64,000 nt of DNA from Gluconacetobacter diazotrophicus PA1 5 (GCF_000021325.1 NC_011365.1:3066001-3130000), one strand, 5' to 3'. Shown: positions 34,151-42,627, counted from the stretch's first letter. Notes: generated by a model from the sequence alone, not told the origin. Program-made: numbers and translations.

Positions 34151-34958
34151 TAGCAGGCGGTCGAGGCTTACGTCGTGTCGAAGGACGCGCAACGAGTCGG
34201 ACATGCCTCCGTTGCTGCGCAGAAGCTTGTTGAACTCCGGCCCCGGACCGCGCAACGGCAACAGCAGCGGCTCACGCCTCAGATCGTGCCAATGCACGAC
34301 CTCCCGATCATTGAATGGGTGAGTGTCGGGCACCGCCACAACCACGCGCTCGCTCCAGACCGACAATGACCTATCTTGCCAGCTTTGCTCGCCCTCGGCC
34401 ACGAACGCGACATCAATCGTCGCATTGGCGAGATCAGAAATGAGATGATCGCTTGATCCGTCAACCAGCTGGGCTTCTACTTCCGGGAAGCGACGCCTGT
34501 ATTCGATCAGCGTCGCCCGTAAATTGCCGACGGCCAGCGACGTATGAACCCCAATCGTCAGCCGGCCGCTCTCACCGCGCGATCGGGTCTTCAACCGGAC
34601 CGTGATCGCCTCGACTTCTTCGATGATACGTTTCGCCGCTTCGAGAAACTCCTGGCCTTCAATGGTGGGGCGTGTCCCGCCGTTGGTTCGCTCGAAGAGT
34701 ACCGACCCGAGGCAATATTCTAGATCTCGTAAGCGGCGGCTAAGAGTGGACTGACGAATATTGATGACTTCCGCCGCCTGTCTCAAGCTGCGATGCTGAG
34801 ACGCAATGACCGCCAATCTCAAATCTCGAAATTCGACCAAGTCTGTCGAGGCTCTTGTCTGGACTTCCGCATGAACATCGTTGGTCCGCGAGGACGGCTT
34901 GCCCTCAACCCCTGCCTGCGCGGCCTGCCTCAGCGTTGGCTCGCGATCAGACATCAGC

Positions 34959-36095
34959 TTATTGATGCATCGGGGGTGGGGAAAAAAGGTTCAGCAGACT
35001 GTGAGGGGCATTCTCGCCGAAGCACAGCTTCAGGTTTCGCTCCGCTTCCGCGGCAGCGGATGCACTCCTAAGAAACAACTCCACCTCATAAGCACGCAGC
35101 GCGGCTTCCATATCTCCAGAATTTGCAGCGATGGATTTGCCGAGCTCAGCGCCATCGAACATGGCGAGGTTTGCCCCTTCTCCCGCGAAGGGCGACATCA
35201 AATGCGCTGCATCGCCGAGGAGGGTGACGCCAGGGACCCGATCCCAAGTGTGATTGACCGGAAGAGCATAGATTTTGCGTGGTATGGGGTCGGTCTCACC
35301 ATCGGTAATAAGCGCCGTCAGCCCAGGAGCCCATCCCTCGAATTCCTTGGCGACCTGCGCCCGTGCGGTGGTCGCATCCGAGAAATCGATGCGGTCCAGC
35401 CAGTCTTCCGGTTTGTTCAGCGCCACATAGGTATGCAGAACACCATCGGCCTCCCGGTGGGCCAGAATCCCCTTTTCCGGAGCGAGCGCGAAAAGGGCGC
35501 CGGCGCCGACTGCATCGGCGCTTGCCTCGTGACGGACGTCGGCGTCAAACAGGTAGGTTTCGATGAATGAGGTTCCGACATAGGCCGGCCTCGCCGTCGA
35601 AAGAAGCGACCGGACTTTCGACCAGGCGCCATCGGCGCCGACCAGAATGTCGCTCGTTATGGTCCCACCATCGCTGAAAGTCAGCAGATGCCGTCCGCTC
35701 CCGAGCGGAGACACGGAAGCGAGTCTATGCCCCCACCGAATTGTGTCGGCAGGAAGCGAGTTGAGCAGAATCCGACGCAGGTCCCCTCGCTGGACCTCTG
35801 GACGGTTACCTGTCCCGTCATCGGGCTCATCCAGCAAGACGGTCCCGTGCTTATCGAGCACACGCGTCGCCTCGCCACCAGCGTGAATGATCGCGGTGAA
35901 TTCGTCGAAGAGGTCCGCGGCCTTGAGCGCGAGCTGCCCGTTGTAGTCGTGAATGTCGAGTTGGCCGCCCTGCGTCCGTACGTTGGGCGAAGCTTCCGCC
36001 TCATAGATCGTCGAAGCGATACCGTGCACGTGGAGAACGCGGGCGAGCATCAGGCCGCCGAGCCCGGCGCCTATAATCGTGATTGGAGTGTTCAC
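34959..36095 (-). CDS. Tet(X)-like FAD-dependent monooxygenase
   Basis: A 378-residue class A flavin monooxygenase with strong pattern resemblance to Tet(X) tetracycline-inactivating enzymes. The FAD loop is ITIIGAGLGGLMLARVL at 6-22. The GGQLDIHDYNGQLAL block near 42-56 and RGDLRRILLNSLPADTIRWG near 105-124 align with Tet(X). The second flavin motif is GDAAHLMSPFAGEGANLAMFDG. Tetracycline modification is a hypothesis; many homologues have other substrates. It starts in a four-base overlap with the SGNH hydrolase gene and is the last of a three-gene operon headed by a Gfo/Idh oxidoreductase. Upstream is a TetR regulator with three operators. Confidence 0.88.
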   Translation of the reverse strand: MNTPITIIGAGLGGLMLARVLHVHGIASTIYEAEASPNVRTQGGQLDIHDYNGQLALKAADLFDEFTAIIHAGGEATRVLDKHGTVLLDEPDDGTGNRPEVQRGDLRRILLNSLPADTIRWGHRLASVSPLGSGRHLLTFSDGGTITSDILVGADGAWSKVRSLLSTARPAYVGTSFIETYLFDADVRHEASADAVGAGALFALAPEKGILAHREADGVLHTYVALNKPEDWLDRIDFSDATTARAQVAKEFEGWAPGLTALITDGETDPIPRKIYALPVNHTWDRVPGVTLLGDAAHLMSPFAGEGANLAMFDGAELGKSIAANSGDMEAALRAYEVELFLRSASAAAEAERNLKLCFGENAPHSLLNLFSPPPMHQ

Positions 36096-37291
36096 ACGTC
36101 CTCCGCCGGCCAGAGCTTCAATCGCTGAAGAATATCCACCATCGCCTGGGCGAGACGCTTCGACCCGTTCACGCTGGGATGCGTGTCGTCGGGAGCCGCA
36201 TATTTGGCCGCCAGGCGAGAGGGATCTGTTTCAGAGCGAACCGCCGCATCGAAGTCGACGACGTGGCCCGACCCGCGGATCCATGCGTTCAACACCAGAC
36301 GCATGTCTTCTCGTTCGGGCTCGGCCAGCAGTTCGGGCGCGAGTGGCATGACGGTGGCGAGAATAACCCGCAGCCCTGCTGCCTGGGCACGGTCGATGAG
36401 TTCCTGGTATGCTTCGATTAGTTGGTTGACCGAAGGCATTTCGGCCATGGGCGCAATTCGGCCAGGAAGGCCCCAGTCGTTGCTGTTGTAGGCAATCACC
36501 AAGTGCGTGGCGCCGGCGGTTCCGAGCACATCCTCATCGAAACGGGACAACCCCGACCGCCCCCACGAAGGAGTCAGCGGCGGCGCGTCGAGACGAATGC
36601 GATTCCCCGCAATACCCCGATTGACGACGGCGATTTTCGCGTCGGCCGGCAGGAGAGCGGCCGTGTATTGCGGCCATCCCATGGCGGTGCTTGAACCGCC
36701 GAGGGCCACGATCACCGCTCGAGGCTTAACACCGGCGACCTCGATTGCGCGCAGAAACGGACCTCCCGCAGGAAGCGACCAGCCCGTTCCATCAGGCTCG
36801 CCCGCCGCACCGGTATTCGCGGCCGGAAATTCGCGGGATTCATCGATGGCTTCCGACGTCCCGCCGTCAAGCGGGAACGGGGATGCGCCCACGAAATCCC
36901 CGGGCGCGGACCGGCTGAACCTGAACCCGGCCGCCGTGGCATAGGGTGTCGGCTCGGGGAGGTAGAGATCGACAACGATCTCGTCACTGTGCCGGACGGT
37001 CAACGCGATGGGATCGGTCCGCCGCGACTCGCCGGGCGGGATCTCCGTCGAGGCGAGGCCGTCGAAGGCGACCTCGAAGAACTGGCCGCCGATTCCGATG
37101 GCGCCCCGTCCGATCCGGACGGCGGCGTCGCCGAAGCGATTGCTCAATTCCAGGCGAACGCGGCTGCCGTCGAGGCTTGCCGGCACGGTCATGCGGACAG
37201 TGGCGTTGGCAAAGCCCGGCTCGTCTTCTTCGCCGCGGAAATCGGTGACGGCCTGGGTCCATGTCGCGTGCCAAGGCAGAGCTTCAGTCAT
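36092..37291 (-). CDS. SGNH/GDSL-type hydrolase with altered first block
   Basis: A 399-residue protein with an N-terminal beta-rich domain (about residues 1-180, with WHATWTQAVTDF and TVRHSDEIVVDLYLP) and a C-terminal SGNH hydrolase domain. Block I, normally GDSxT, reads GGSSTAMGW. Blocks II and III correspond to the glycine in NRGIAGNR and asparagine in AYNSNDWG. The catalytic Asp-His pair is seen in DDTHPSVNG. The nucleophile serine is retained although GDS has become GGS. It is probably an esterase or acetylhydrolase. There is no signal peptide. The middle gene of the TetR-controlled operon. Confidence 0.85.
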   Translation of the reverse strand: MTEALPWHATWTQAVTDFRGEEDEPGFANATVRMTVPASLDGSRVRLELSNRFGDAAVRIGRGAIGIGGQFFEVAFDGLASTEIPPGESRRTDPIALTVRHSDEIVVDLYLPEPTPYATAAGFRFSRSAPGDFVGASPFPLDGGTSEAIDESREFPAANTGAAGEPDGTGWSLPAGGPFLRAIEVAGVKPRAVIVALGGSSTAMGWPQYTAALLPADAKIAVVNRGIAGNRIRLDAPPLTPSWGRSGLSRFDEDVLGTAGATHLVIAYNSNDWGLPGRIAPMAEMPSVNQLIEAYQELIDRAQAAGLRVILATVMPLAPELLAEPEREDMRLVLNAWIRGSGHVVDFDAAVRSETDPSRLAAKYAAPDDTHPSVNGSKRLAQAMVDILQRLKLWPAEDV

Positions 37292-37353
37292 GAATTTATC
37301 CTTTCTTCCGAGGAGTTCGCCGAGGCCGAAAGGACGTTTTCATTCGCTTGTAA

Positions 37354-38460
37354 TCAGGCTGGCTTTATCGAGTGTGTCGCGGCCGTCTCGATCGCCGCGA
37401 TGACGCGGTGGAGCACGACAGCATCGTCGAATGTTGGCGCTGTGTGGGCGCCGTCGCGCAGATCACGGGCCATGCGCGCATAGTTGCGCGCGACGTTTCC
37501 AAGCGCGGGGTCCGACGGGAGGCCATCGAGATATGAAGCGGGAACCTCCAGCCGCTGGAACGCTTTCTCGTCACCGCGTGCGGCCTCGAGCGTGAGGGGC
37601 ACGAGCTGGGCGTGCCCGAGGGGGCCCTTCACCCGGACATCCCCCTGCGTGCCGTTGATCTCCCACAACAGGCCCGCACCGTCTCGCGGCATGCCGCCGA
37701 CGTAGTGGACCGAAATGGGCGCGCCGCTGGCAAGGACGCCGTTAACCAGCACTTGGTCGGCCGCGGTGACAGGTAACGTTTCATCGGTTCCCGCGACGAC
37801 CGCCGTCGTGCGGCGGGTGGCCAATACCGAAGAAAGCTCTGCGATTGGGCCCAGCACCTCCGTCAATCCGGCAAGGGTATGCCCGACCGGAATTGTGAGC
37901 ATGGTCGCGCCGCTGGCCTTGTCGAGAAGGTAGGCGCCATTTTTCTTGTCCGGAACGATGCCCCCCCAGCCGCCGCCGCGCGCGATCAACGTCGTCGACA
38001 GCACCTCGCCGATGAAGCTTTCGGCTATCAATTGCTTCAGATACTGAATCTCGGGCGCGACACGGGCCTGCGTGCCGACCACGCCCAGCACGCCCTTCGC
38101 CTTGGCGAGCGCTGCGATCTCCTCGGCCTCGGCGAGCCCGTTACCGAGCGGCCATTCGCAGTAGACGTGCTTGCCTGCTTCGATGGCCGCCCTGGAGATT
38201 TCGAGGTGATGCGGCACCTTCACCGTGACGGCGACGATGTCCACCTCTGCGTCCGCCACCAATTGGGCGACATTCGCATAGGCTCTCGGCAGACCGATTT
38301 CAGCAGCGGCACGCTCGGCGCTCTCCAAGCTGGTGTTGGCGACGCCCGCAATCTCGAAGCTGTCAGATAGCGCGCGCAGCGCCGGCACATGAGCGCGCGC
38401 GGCCCAACTCCTGCCGGGCTGGAGGCCTACAACACCAACGCGGAAACGCCTCGCAACCAT
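37354..38460 (-). CDS. Gfo/Idh/MocA-family oxidoreductase
   Basis: A 368-residue NAD(P)-dependent oxidoreductase. The N-terminal Rossmann fold has RVGVVGLQPGRSWAARAH and the EKP-type motif in GKHVYCEWPLGN (CEWP in place of EKP). The C-terminal alpha/beta substrate domain follows. The start at 38460 is favoured because GAAGGA stands nine bases before it; the in-frame ATG at 38469 directly touches that site. First gene of the three-gene minus-strand operon. The sugar-like or xenobiotic substrate is unknown. Confidence 0.88.
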   Translation of the reverse strand: MVARRFRVGVVGLQPGRSWAARAHVPALRALSDSFEIAGVANTSLESAERAAAEIGLPRAYANVAQLVADAEVDIVAVTVKVPHHLEISRAAIEAGKHVYCEWPLGNGLAEAEEIAALAKAKGVLGVVGTQARVAPEIQYLKQLIAESFIGEVLSTTLIARGGGWGGIVPDKKNGAYLLDKASGATMLTIPVGHTLAGLTEVLGPIAELSSVLATRRTTAVVAGTDETLPVTAADQVLVNGVLASGAPISVHYVGGMPRDGAGLLWEINGTQGDVRVKGPLGHAQLVPLTLEAARGDEKAFQRLEVPASYLDGLPSDPALGNVARNYARMARDLRDGAHTAPTFDDAVVLHRVIAAIETAATHSIKPA

Positions 38461-38508
38461 TGCTTTCATCCTTCATGACCCGGCGCACTCGAACGCCGGC
38501 GACGAGCG

Positions 38509-38568
38509 TGGAACGGCATTCCATGATGGAACGAAATTCCATAAATGTCAACTTGGAACGGCGTTCCA
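38509..38568. promoter_or_regulatory. Three 15-bp TetR operator candidates and promoter
   Basis: Three copies of TGGAAC-N3-NTTCCA lie at 38509-38523, 38527-38541 and 38554-38568. The last is a perfect dyad (TGGAAC/GTTCCA). Centres are 18 and 27 bp apart. On the minus strand TTGACA (38546-38551) followed after 17 bp by CATCAT could be the promoter of the oxidoreductase operon; the second copy fills its spacer. The divergent TetR gene begins 19 bp after the third copy. Binding of the TetR protein is inferred. Confidence 0.8.
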
Positions 38569-38586
38569 TTTGTGTCACAAAAGGTG

Positions 38587-39261
38587 ATGGGCAAGAAACC
38601 GCGCACCGCTCAACGACGGCAGGGATCGCTCTCTCGGGAGCGGATCATCGAAGCGTCTATTGAAATCCTGGACAGCGACGGGGAGGAGGGCCTGACATTC
38701 CGTGCCCTGTCCGACCGGCTGGCCACTGGCCCGGGCGCAATTTACTGGCACATCGACAACAAGAGTGAACTGCTGACCGCTGCCTGTGACTCTATCATCG
38801 CCCGTGCGGTTGACGTGCCCGTGGTCGGGATGCCCCCAGAAGCGGTCATCCGCGCGCTCGCGCTGGGCCTGTTCGACACAATCGACGCCCATCCGTGGGT
38901 TGGATCGGCGCTCACGCGCGCGCCGGGGCAAATGCCTATGGTGCGCATCCTTGAACGCATAGGCCAGCAGATTCGCGCTCTTCACGTTGCGGATGAAGAA
39001 GAGTGGCCAACGGCATGCGCGCTGCTCAACTACATCGTCGGCGTCGGTCGTCAGAATGCTGCTAATGCGCAGTTCACGCGCGCGCGCGACCTCGACAGGT
39101 CTGCTTTCCTGGGGTCGCTTGCGACGACATGGTCTCAACTTGATCGGAATGATTATCCGTTTACGTGTGATGTTGCTGATCAGTTGCAAGATCATGATGA
39201 CCGCGCGGATTTTCTTGCGGGCATCAACCTCTTTCTCAGTGGCCTTCGCTCGTCCACCTAG
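38587..39261 (+). CDS. TetR-family regulator
   Basis: A 224-residue repressor. The helix-turn-helix reads SRERIIEASIEILDSDGEEGLTFRALSDRLATGPGAIYWHIDNKSELL (split here by reading), typical of TetR members with a TetR_C-type ligand domain. The N-terminus is basic (GKKPRTAQRRQG). The start at 38587 has only a poorly spaced AAGG, so an upstream GTG at 38572 or 38584 is possible; the frame further upstream runs through operators and is unlikely. It is divergent from the Gfo/Idh-SGNH-monooxygenase operon and probably represses it and itself. Confidence 0.88.
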   Translation: MGKKPRTAQRRQGSLSRERIIEASIEILDSDGEEGLTFRALSDRLATGPGAIYWHIDNKSELLTAACDSIIARAVDVPVVGMPPEAVIRALALGLFDTIDAHPWVGSALTRAPGQMPMVRILERIGQQIRALHVADEEEWPTACALLNYIVGVGRQNAANAQFTRARDLDRSAFLGSLATTWSQLDRNDYPFTCDVADQLQDHDDRADFLAGINLFLSGLRSST

Positions 39262-39567
39262 TGATCAAGCAGCGCTACGCCCGGTTTCGCAACCTTCCGG
39301 CAGTGGCAATCCTTCGATAATCAGCGACGCTTGCCGGCTGCCCGTACCGCTGCCGGAGAAAGGCCCAGAGCTAGGCCGCAAACCTATTAGCTGGTGCGGA
39401 GGTAAGGGCAACCGAACAGCAATCGCATCGGCTTCTTCGATGATGCGTTTGGCCGCTTCGAGAAACTCTTGGCCTTCGATGGTCGGTCGAGTCCCGCCAT
39501 TGGTCTGCTAGTCCGCGTGAGCGCGCGCCTGGACAGTGCGATGCGCAGCCGCCGTGTTCGCGAGTAT
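39262..39567. other. Gap with LysR relic
   Basis: The 306 bp between the TetR and EamA genes hold no intact gene. The only recognisable content is the short LysR-derived fragment listed separately. The rest shows no ribosome site, hairpin or repeat that I can support. Confidence 0.5.
39415..39506 (-). pseudogene. LysR gene fragment (relic)
   Basis: On the minus strand this stretch translates to TNGGTRPTIEGQEFLEAAKR followed by IIEEADAIAV. The same segment occurs in the N-terminal half of the LysR gene split by IS630 (near 34,609-34,690). Nothing of the helix-turn-helix or of the ligand domain remains beside it. It is a leftover of a second LysR copy. Confidence 0.75.
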
Positions 39568-40488
39568 CTATTGCGCTACGGGATCAGATTGCATGCCGGT
39601 CCCCATCCAGTGCAAATCAGACCTGTGAGCAACCGGGGCGGCGGGCCCGGCGCTACCGTCATGGCTGATGAGAACTGCGCCGAGCGCCACCACACAGCAG
39701 GCAACAATGCGCCAGGTCGTGAGCCGCTCGCTCAGAAAGATACGGCCGATCAGCGCGGCGAATACGACGCTGGTTTCACGGAGCGCCGATACCGATGCCA
39801 TTGGCCCCCACGACATGGCAAAGATCACAATACCATAGGCAACGAACGATACGATCCCGCCACCGGCGGCGATCGCCGTCTCTCGTCGATCGCGCACGAG
39901 GCTGCGCCAGTCGCGCAAGACCGCATAGACGGGCGGCGCCATCACGCCCCACAGCAGGCACATCCAGACCGTATAGCCGATCGGCGAGCCGGACAGACGG
40001 ACGCCGATGCCATCGGTCACGCTATAGGCGGCGATGAAGCATCCCGTTCCAAACGCGTAGGGAAGGCTGCCCCATCCGATTGTTCGCCCCTGTAAAGCGA
40101 GCGATACGATCCCTCCGGAAACGAGCATGACGCCGAAAGCGCCGATCGGATCGGGGAATTCGCCCGCGAACAGCATCGCTCCGATCGATACGAGAACCGG
40201 CGAGGAGCCGCGCGAGATCGGGTAGGTTTGCCCGAGATCTCCGCTCCGGTAAGTTCGCACCAAAAAGAGATTGTAGCCGACATGGAGCAGCGCTGAGAGG
40301 AGCGCATATTCCCAGCTGGCTTTTGCTGGAGCTGGAACGAAGGGAGCCAACCCCGCGCAAACGATCGCGATCGCCACACACATTATCGTCATTGACCAGA
40401 GACGGTCAGAACCGGCGCGCAACAATGCATTCCAGCTCGCATGCAAGAGCGCGGCTAGCAGGACGATCAAGCTGATACCGATGGACAT
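39568..40488 (-). CDS. EamA/DMT-family transporter
   Basis: A 306-residue inner-membrane protein of the drug/metabolite transporter superfamily with ten predicted membrane segments in two EamA repeats. It shows SLIVLLAALLHASWNALLR at the start, RGSSPVLVSIGAMLFAGE in the first repeat and SALRETSVVFAALIGRIFLSERL in the second. The last 30 residues are polar. The substrate is unknown. It lies between two LysR relics, so it may have entered the ICE with or into a LysR copy. Confidence 0.87.
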   Translation of the reverse strand: MSIGISLIVLLAALLHASWNALLRAGSDRLWSMTIMCVAIAIVCAGLAPFVPAPAKASWEYALLSALLHVGYNLFLVRTYRSGDLGQTYPISRGSSPVLVSIGAMLFAGEFPDPIGAFGVMLVSGGIVSLALQGRTIGWGSLPYAFGTGCFIAAYSVTDGIGVRLSGSPIGYTVWMCLLWGVMAPPVYAVLRDWRSLVRDRRETAIAAGGGIVSFVAYGIVIFAMSWGPMASVSALRETSVVFAALIGRIFLSERLTTWRIVACCVVALGAVLISHDGSAGPAAPVAHRSDLHWMGTGMQSDPVAQ

Positions 40489-40496
40489 CTCGCCAC

Positions 40497-40657
40497 CTAG
40501 CTACTGTTCGAGAGGTTTGGGTAGCGCTGGCGGAGGACAGCCGGAAGGGCGCCAACGTCGGATTGCCATTCGCTTGGTGCAAGTAGGCCGCGAAGTTCAG
40601 TCGCGTCGGTCCATCTCCATTGTGGACCTCCTTGTACACGAGACCCTCGTGGCGAAC
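40497..40657 (-). pseudogene. LysR C-terminal fragment (relic, frameshifted)
   Basis: On the minus strand one frame reads YKEVHNGDGPTRLNFAAYLH then QANGNPTLAPF, and a neighbouring frame continues with LPAVLRQRYPNLSNS. This parallels the end of the disrupted LysR gene (FREVHDLDGPMRFTFRSYW, then LRERYPDL). The frame change and missing rest show that it is a decayed copy. Confidence 0.7.
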
Positions 40658-40659
40658 GC

Positions 40660-41964
40660 CTAACGGCTGGCGCGATCCACCGTGCCAACCTCCTTGGCGA
40701 AGGCGAGCAGGAGCATGCCGAGCCGAGCTGGCTGCTCCTGTTGAATCCAGTGACCCGCGCCATCGATCAGCTCGATCTCACCCATCTTCGTCGTCGCCTT
40801 CGTTCTCATAAGCTCGAGCGCGCCAGGGGCCGAATAGGTGCCCCAATCGCTCTTGCCGCCGATGAAGAGCGACGGGACATCGATCGTCCTGCCCGAAAAC
40901 AGCCGTAACTCAGCATTCAGGCCAGGATCGGAGACGACGCGATAAGCCTGCAGGGCGCCCTGAAACCCGGTGCGGCCATACTCGTCTGTGTAGACGCCCA
41001 GTTCCGGCTCCGTGAGCCATTTGCAGGCCTGGATCTCGGCGGCGGAGGGTTCGAATGGAGCCACCGTCTCGGGCATCGTCTTGCCGAGCTCCATGACGTA
41101 ATAGGTGGGCATCTGCGCAAGGTCTGCAGCAGTTCGGCCCTTCAACGGATATGGCTTGTTTCCCGGCCAGTCGGCGCTCTTGAGGTAGAAAAACGCACGA
41201 AGAAACGCGTGCAGACCTCGAGGCGGGTGCCACATGTCGTCGTTCGCCTGCCGCGTGCTCAGGTATTGCTGATAATACTCTCTTGGCGGATCGAGCGCCG
41301 CCAGCGCGGCCGCCAGTTTTTGATTGTCATTATTCGGGGGGACCGAAGGTTCTACCTGCTCTGCAGTATCGAACGGAAACGCCGGCGGACCGGGGAACGG
41401 CGCGCTCATCAGCACCACCGAGGGAAAGACGTCGGGTCGGGCGAGCGCACAATAGGCCGCCACGGGCGAGCCGAAGTCGTGCCCGACCAGCATCGCCGTG
41501 CGCCGATACCCCAACGCCGAGACCAGTCCGAGGGCATCACGCGTCATGTTCAATAAGCTGAAGGGCTCCAGCGGGGCGTCATAGCCGTCGGCCCAGCCGG
41601 TCGTGCGGCCATAGCCCCGCTGGTCGGGCGCCACGACATGGTACCCGGCGTCGGCCAGGATCGGGATCAGATGTCGCCAGCCATAAGCCAGATCTGGAAA
41701 GCCGTGCAGAAGCAGCGCGAGCGGCCGGCCGGGGCTTTCGAAACCGGCCTCGAGAATATGGACATCGAGGCCGTTGACCCCACGGATCATGCGCGAGCGG
41801 ATTCCTTTGGGAAGCGTTCCCCCGCCATATGGCTGCGTCGTCAAATCAGTTCCTCCCATGGGGTTTGCGCGGGCGGGCCGAAGCGACGCCGCAACCAGGC
41901 TGGCCGCCCCCATGGCCAGGACGGTGCGTCGGGACGGCGATGGCTTGGATTGGTAGAGGGGCAT
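40660..41964 (-). CDS. Exported alpha/beta hydrolase (epoxide-hydrolase-like)
   Basis: A 434-residue hydrolase with a Tat-type signal (SRRTVLAMGAASLVAASL near residues 11-28). The alpha/beta-hydrolase core has HGFPDLAYGWRH (oxyanion HGxP as in epoxide hydrolases), the nucleophile elbow GHDFGSPVA with aspartate, and the catalytic histidine in DGAGHWIQQEQP. These fit the epoxide hydrolase/dehalogenase group. The start at 41964 (MPLYQSK) is preferred, as the ATG at 41994 lies inside operator DNA. It is divergent from a TetR gene with two operator dyads between. Confidence 0.88.
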   Translation of the reverse strand: MPLYQSKPSPSRRTVLAMGAASLVAASLRPARANPMGGTDLTTQPYGGGTLPKGIRSRMIRGVNGLDVHILEAGFESPGRPLALLLHGFPDLAYGWRHLIPILADAGYHVVAPDQRGYGRTTGWADGYDAPLEPFSLLNMTRDALGLVSALGYRRTAMLVGHDFGSPVAAYCALARPDVFPSVVLMSAPFPGPPAFPFDTAEQVEPSVPPNNDNQKLAAALAALDPPREYYQQYLSTRQANDDMWHPPRGLHAFLRAFFYLKSADWPGNKPYPLKGRTAADLAQMPTYYVMELGKTMPETVAPFEPSAAEIQACKWLTEPELGVYTDEYGRTGFQGALQAYRVVSDPGLNAELRLFSGRTIDVPSLFIGGKSDWGTYSAPGALELMRTKATTKMGEIELIDGAGHWIQQEQPARLGMLLLAFAKEVGTVDRASR

Positions 41965-41979
41965 CGCCAGGCTCCAAAA

Positions 41980-42012
41980 TATGGCAATCGCCATAGTATG
42001 GTGATCACCATA
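41980..42012. promoter_or_regulatory. Tandem TetR operator dyads
   Basis: TATGGTGA/TCACCATA at 41997-42012 is a perfect 16-bp palindrome. TATGGCAATCGCCATA at 41980-41995 is the same dyad with two central mismatches. Both share TATGG-N6-CCATA and are 17 bp apart, centre to centre. They lie between the divergent hydrolase and TetR genes and probably control both. Confidence 0.8.
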
Positions 42013-42045
42013 GATGCGTCAAGCGAGGCGTGTTATATCGCCGGG

Positions 42046-42627
42046 ATGACACGTAAGACTGACGCGCGCGCTCGTGCGATTGCCGCGGCCGAACGGCTGT
42101 TTCGCATCCAAGGCTACACTGCGACCGGATTGACCCAGATCCTGGAAGAAAGCGGCGCGCCCAAAGGATCGTTCTACTTCCACTTTCCGCGCGGCAAAGC
42201 CCAGCTGGCAGAAGAAGCAATCGATCACTACATCGCGGGTAGAATTGCGGTTTTGCGGAGCATCTCCGCGGATACGACGGGGGATGCTCTGAACTTTGTT
42301 CGACAGCTTTTCAGCGCATTCGCTGCCGAAATGGTCGCTGCCGATTTCCAGTATGGATGTCTCATGCAAAATCTGGCGAATGAGCTGCCCGCGCTCGATG
42401 CCGAGCTCACCAAGCGGGTCGCGCGCGGATTCGTCGAATCGACAGAGATCATTGCCGAGCATTTCAGGGGGTGCGGCCTTGCTCCCGCGCGCGCATCCGC
42501 TACCGCCGCCGCACTGGTCGCAGCCCTCGAAGGCGCGCGAACGATCGCCCGCTTGGAACGCACGCCGGCTATATTCGAGGCGCTAGCGGATGTCAGTGTC
42601 CAGAAATGGGCTACCGCGGACGGATGA
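42046..42627 (+). CDS. TetR-family regulator
   Basis: A 193-residue repressor. The DNA-binding domain has ARAIAAAERLFRIQGYTATG and APKGSFYFHFPRGKAQLAEEA, typical of the LmrA/YxaF-type TetR group. The C-terminal domain has the pattern of that group (YGCLMQNLANELPALDAEL). The start at 42046 is the only ATG after the operators. It is divergent from the exported hydrolase, which it likely controls. Last gene before the right ICE end. Confidence 0.88.
   Translation: MTRKTDARARAIAAAERLFRIQGYTATGLTQILEESGAPKGSFYFHFPRGKAQLAEEAIDHYIAGRIAVLRSISADTTGDALNFVRQLFSAFAAEMVAADFQYGCLMQNLANELPALDAELTKRVARGFVESTEIIAEHFRGCGLAPARASATAAALVAALEGARTIARLERTPAIFEALADVSVQKWATADG

Larger units (their letters stand above)
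32873..34954 (-). pseudogene. LysR-family regulator disrupted by IS630
   Basis: The N-terminal part (34954 down to 34153) carries the winged helix-turn-helix (RLAVIASQHRSLRQAAEVINIRQ, LSRRLRDLEYCLGSVLFERT) and most of the ligand domain. The C-terminal part (33097 to 32873) carries the end (LGWGLLLALEGAIGSAQSG, SPFLKMLRERYPDL). Between them is the 1,051-bp IS630 element with a TA duplication. Removing the IS and one TA leaves 1,029 bp, exactly 343 codons. The joined protein reads through the site as DRLLTLVSLGWG without a break. The insertion is therefore recent and precise excision would restore the gene. It is the conserved LysR gene at the end of this ICE family. Confidence 0.9.
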
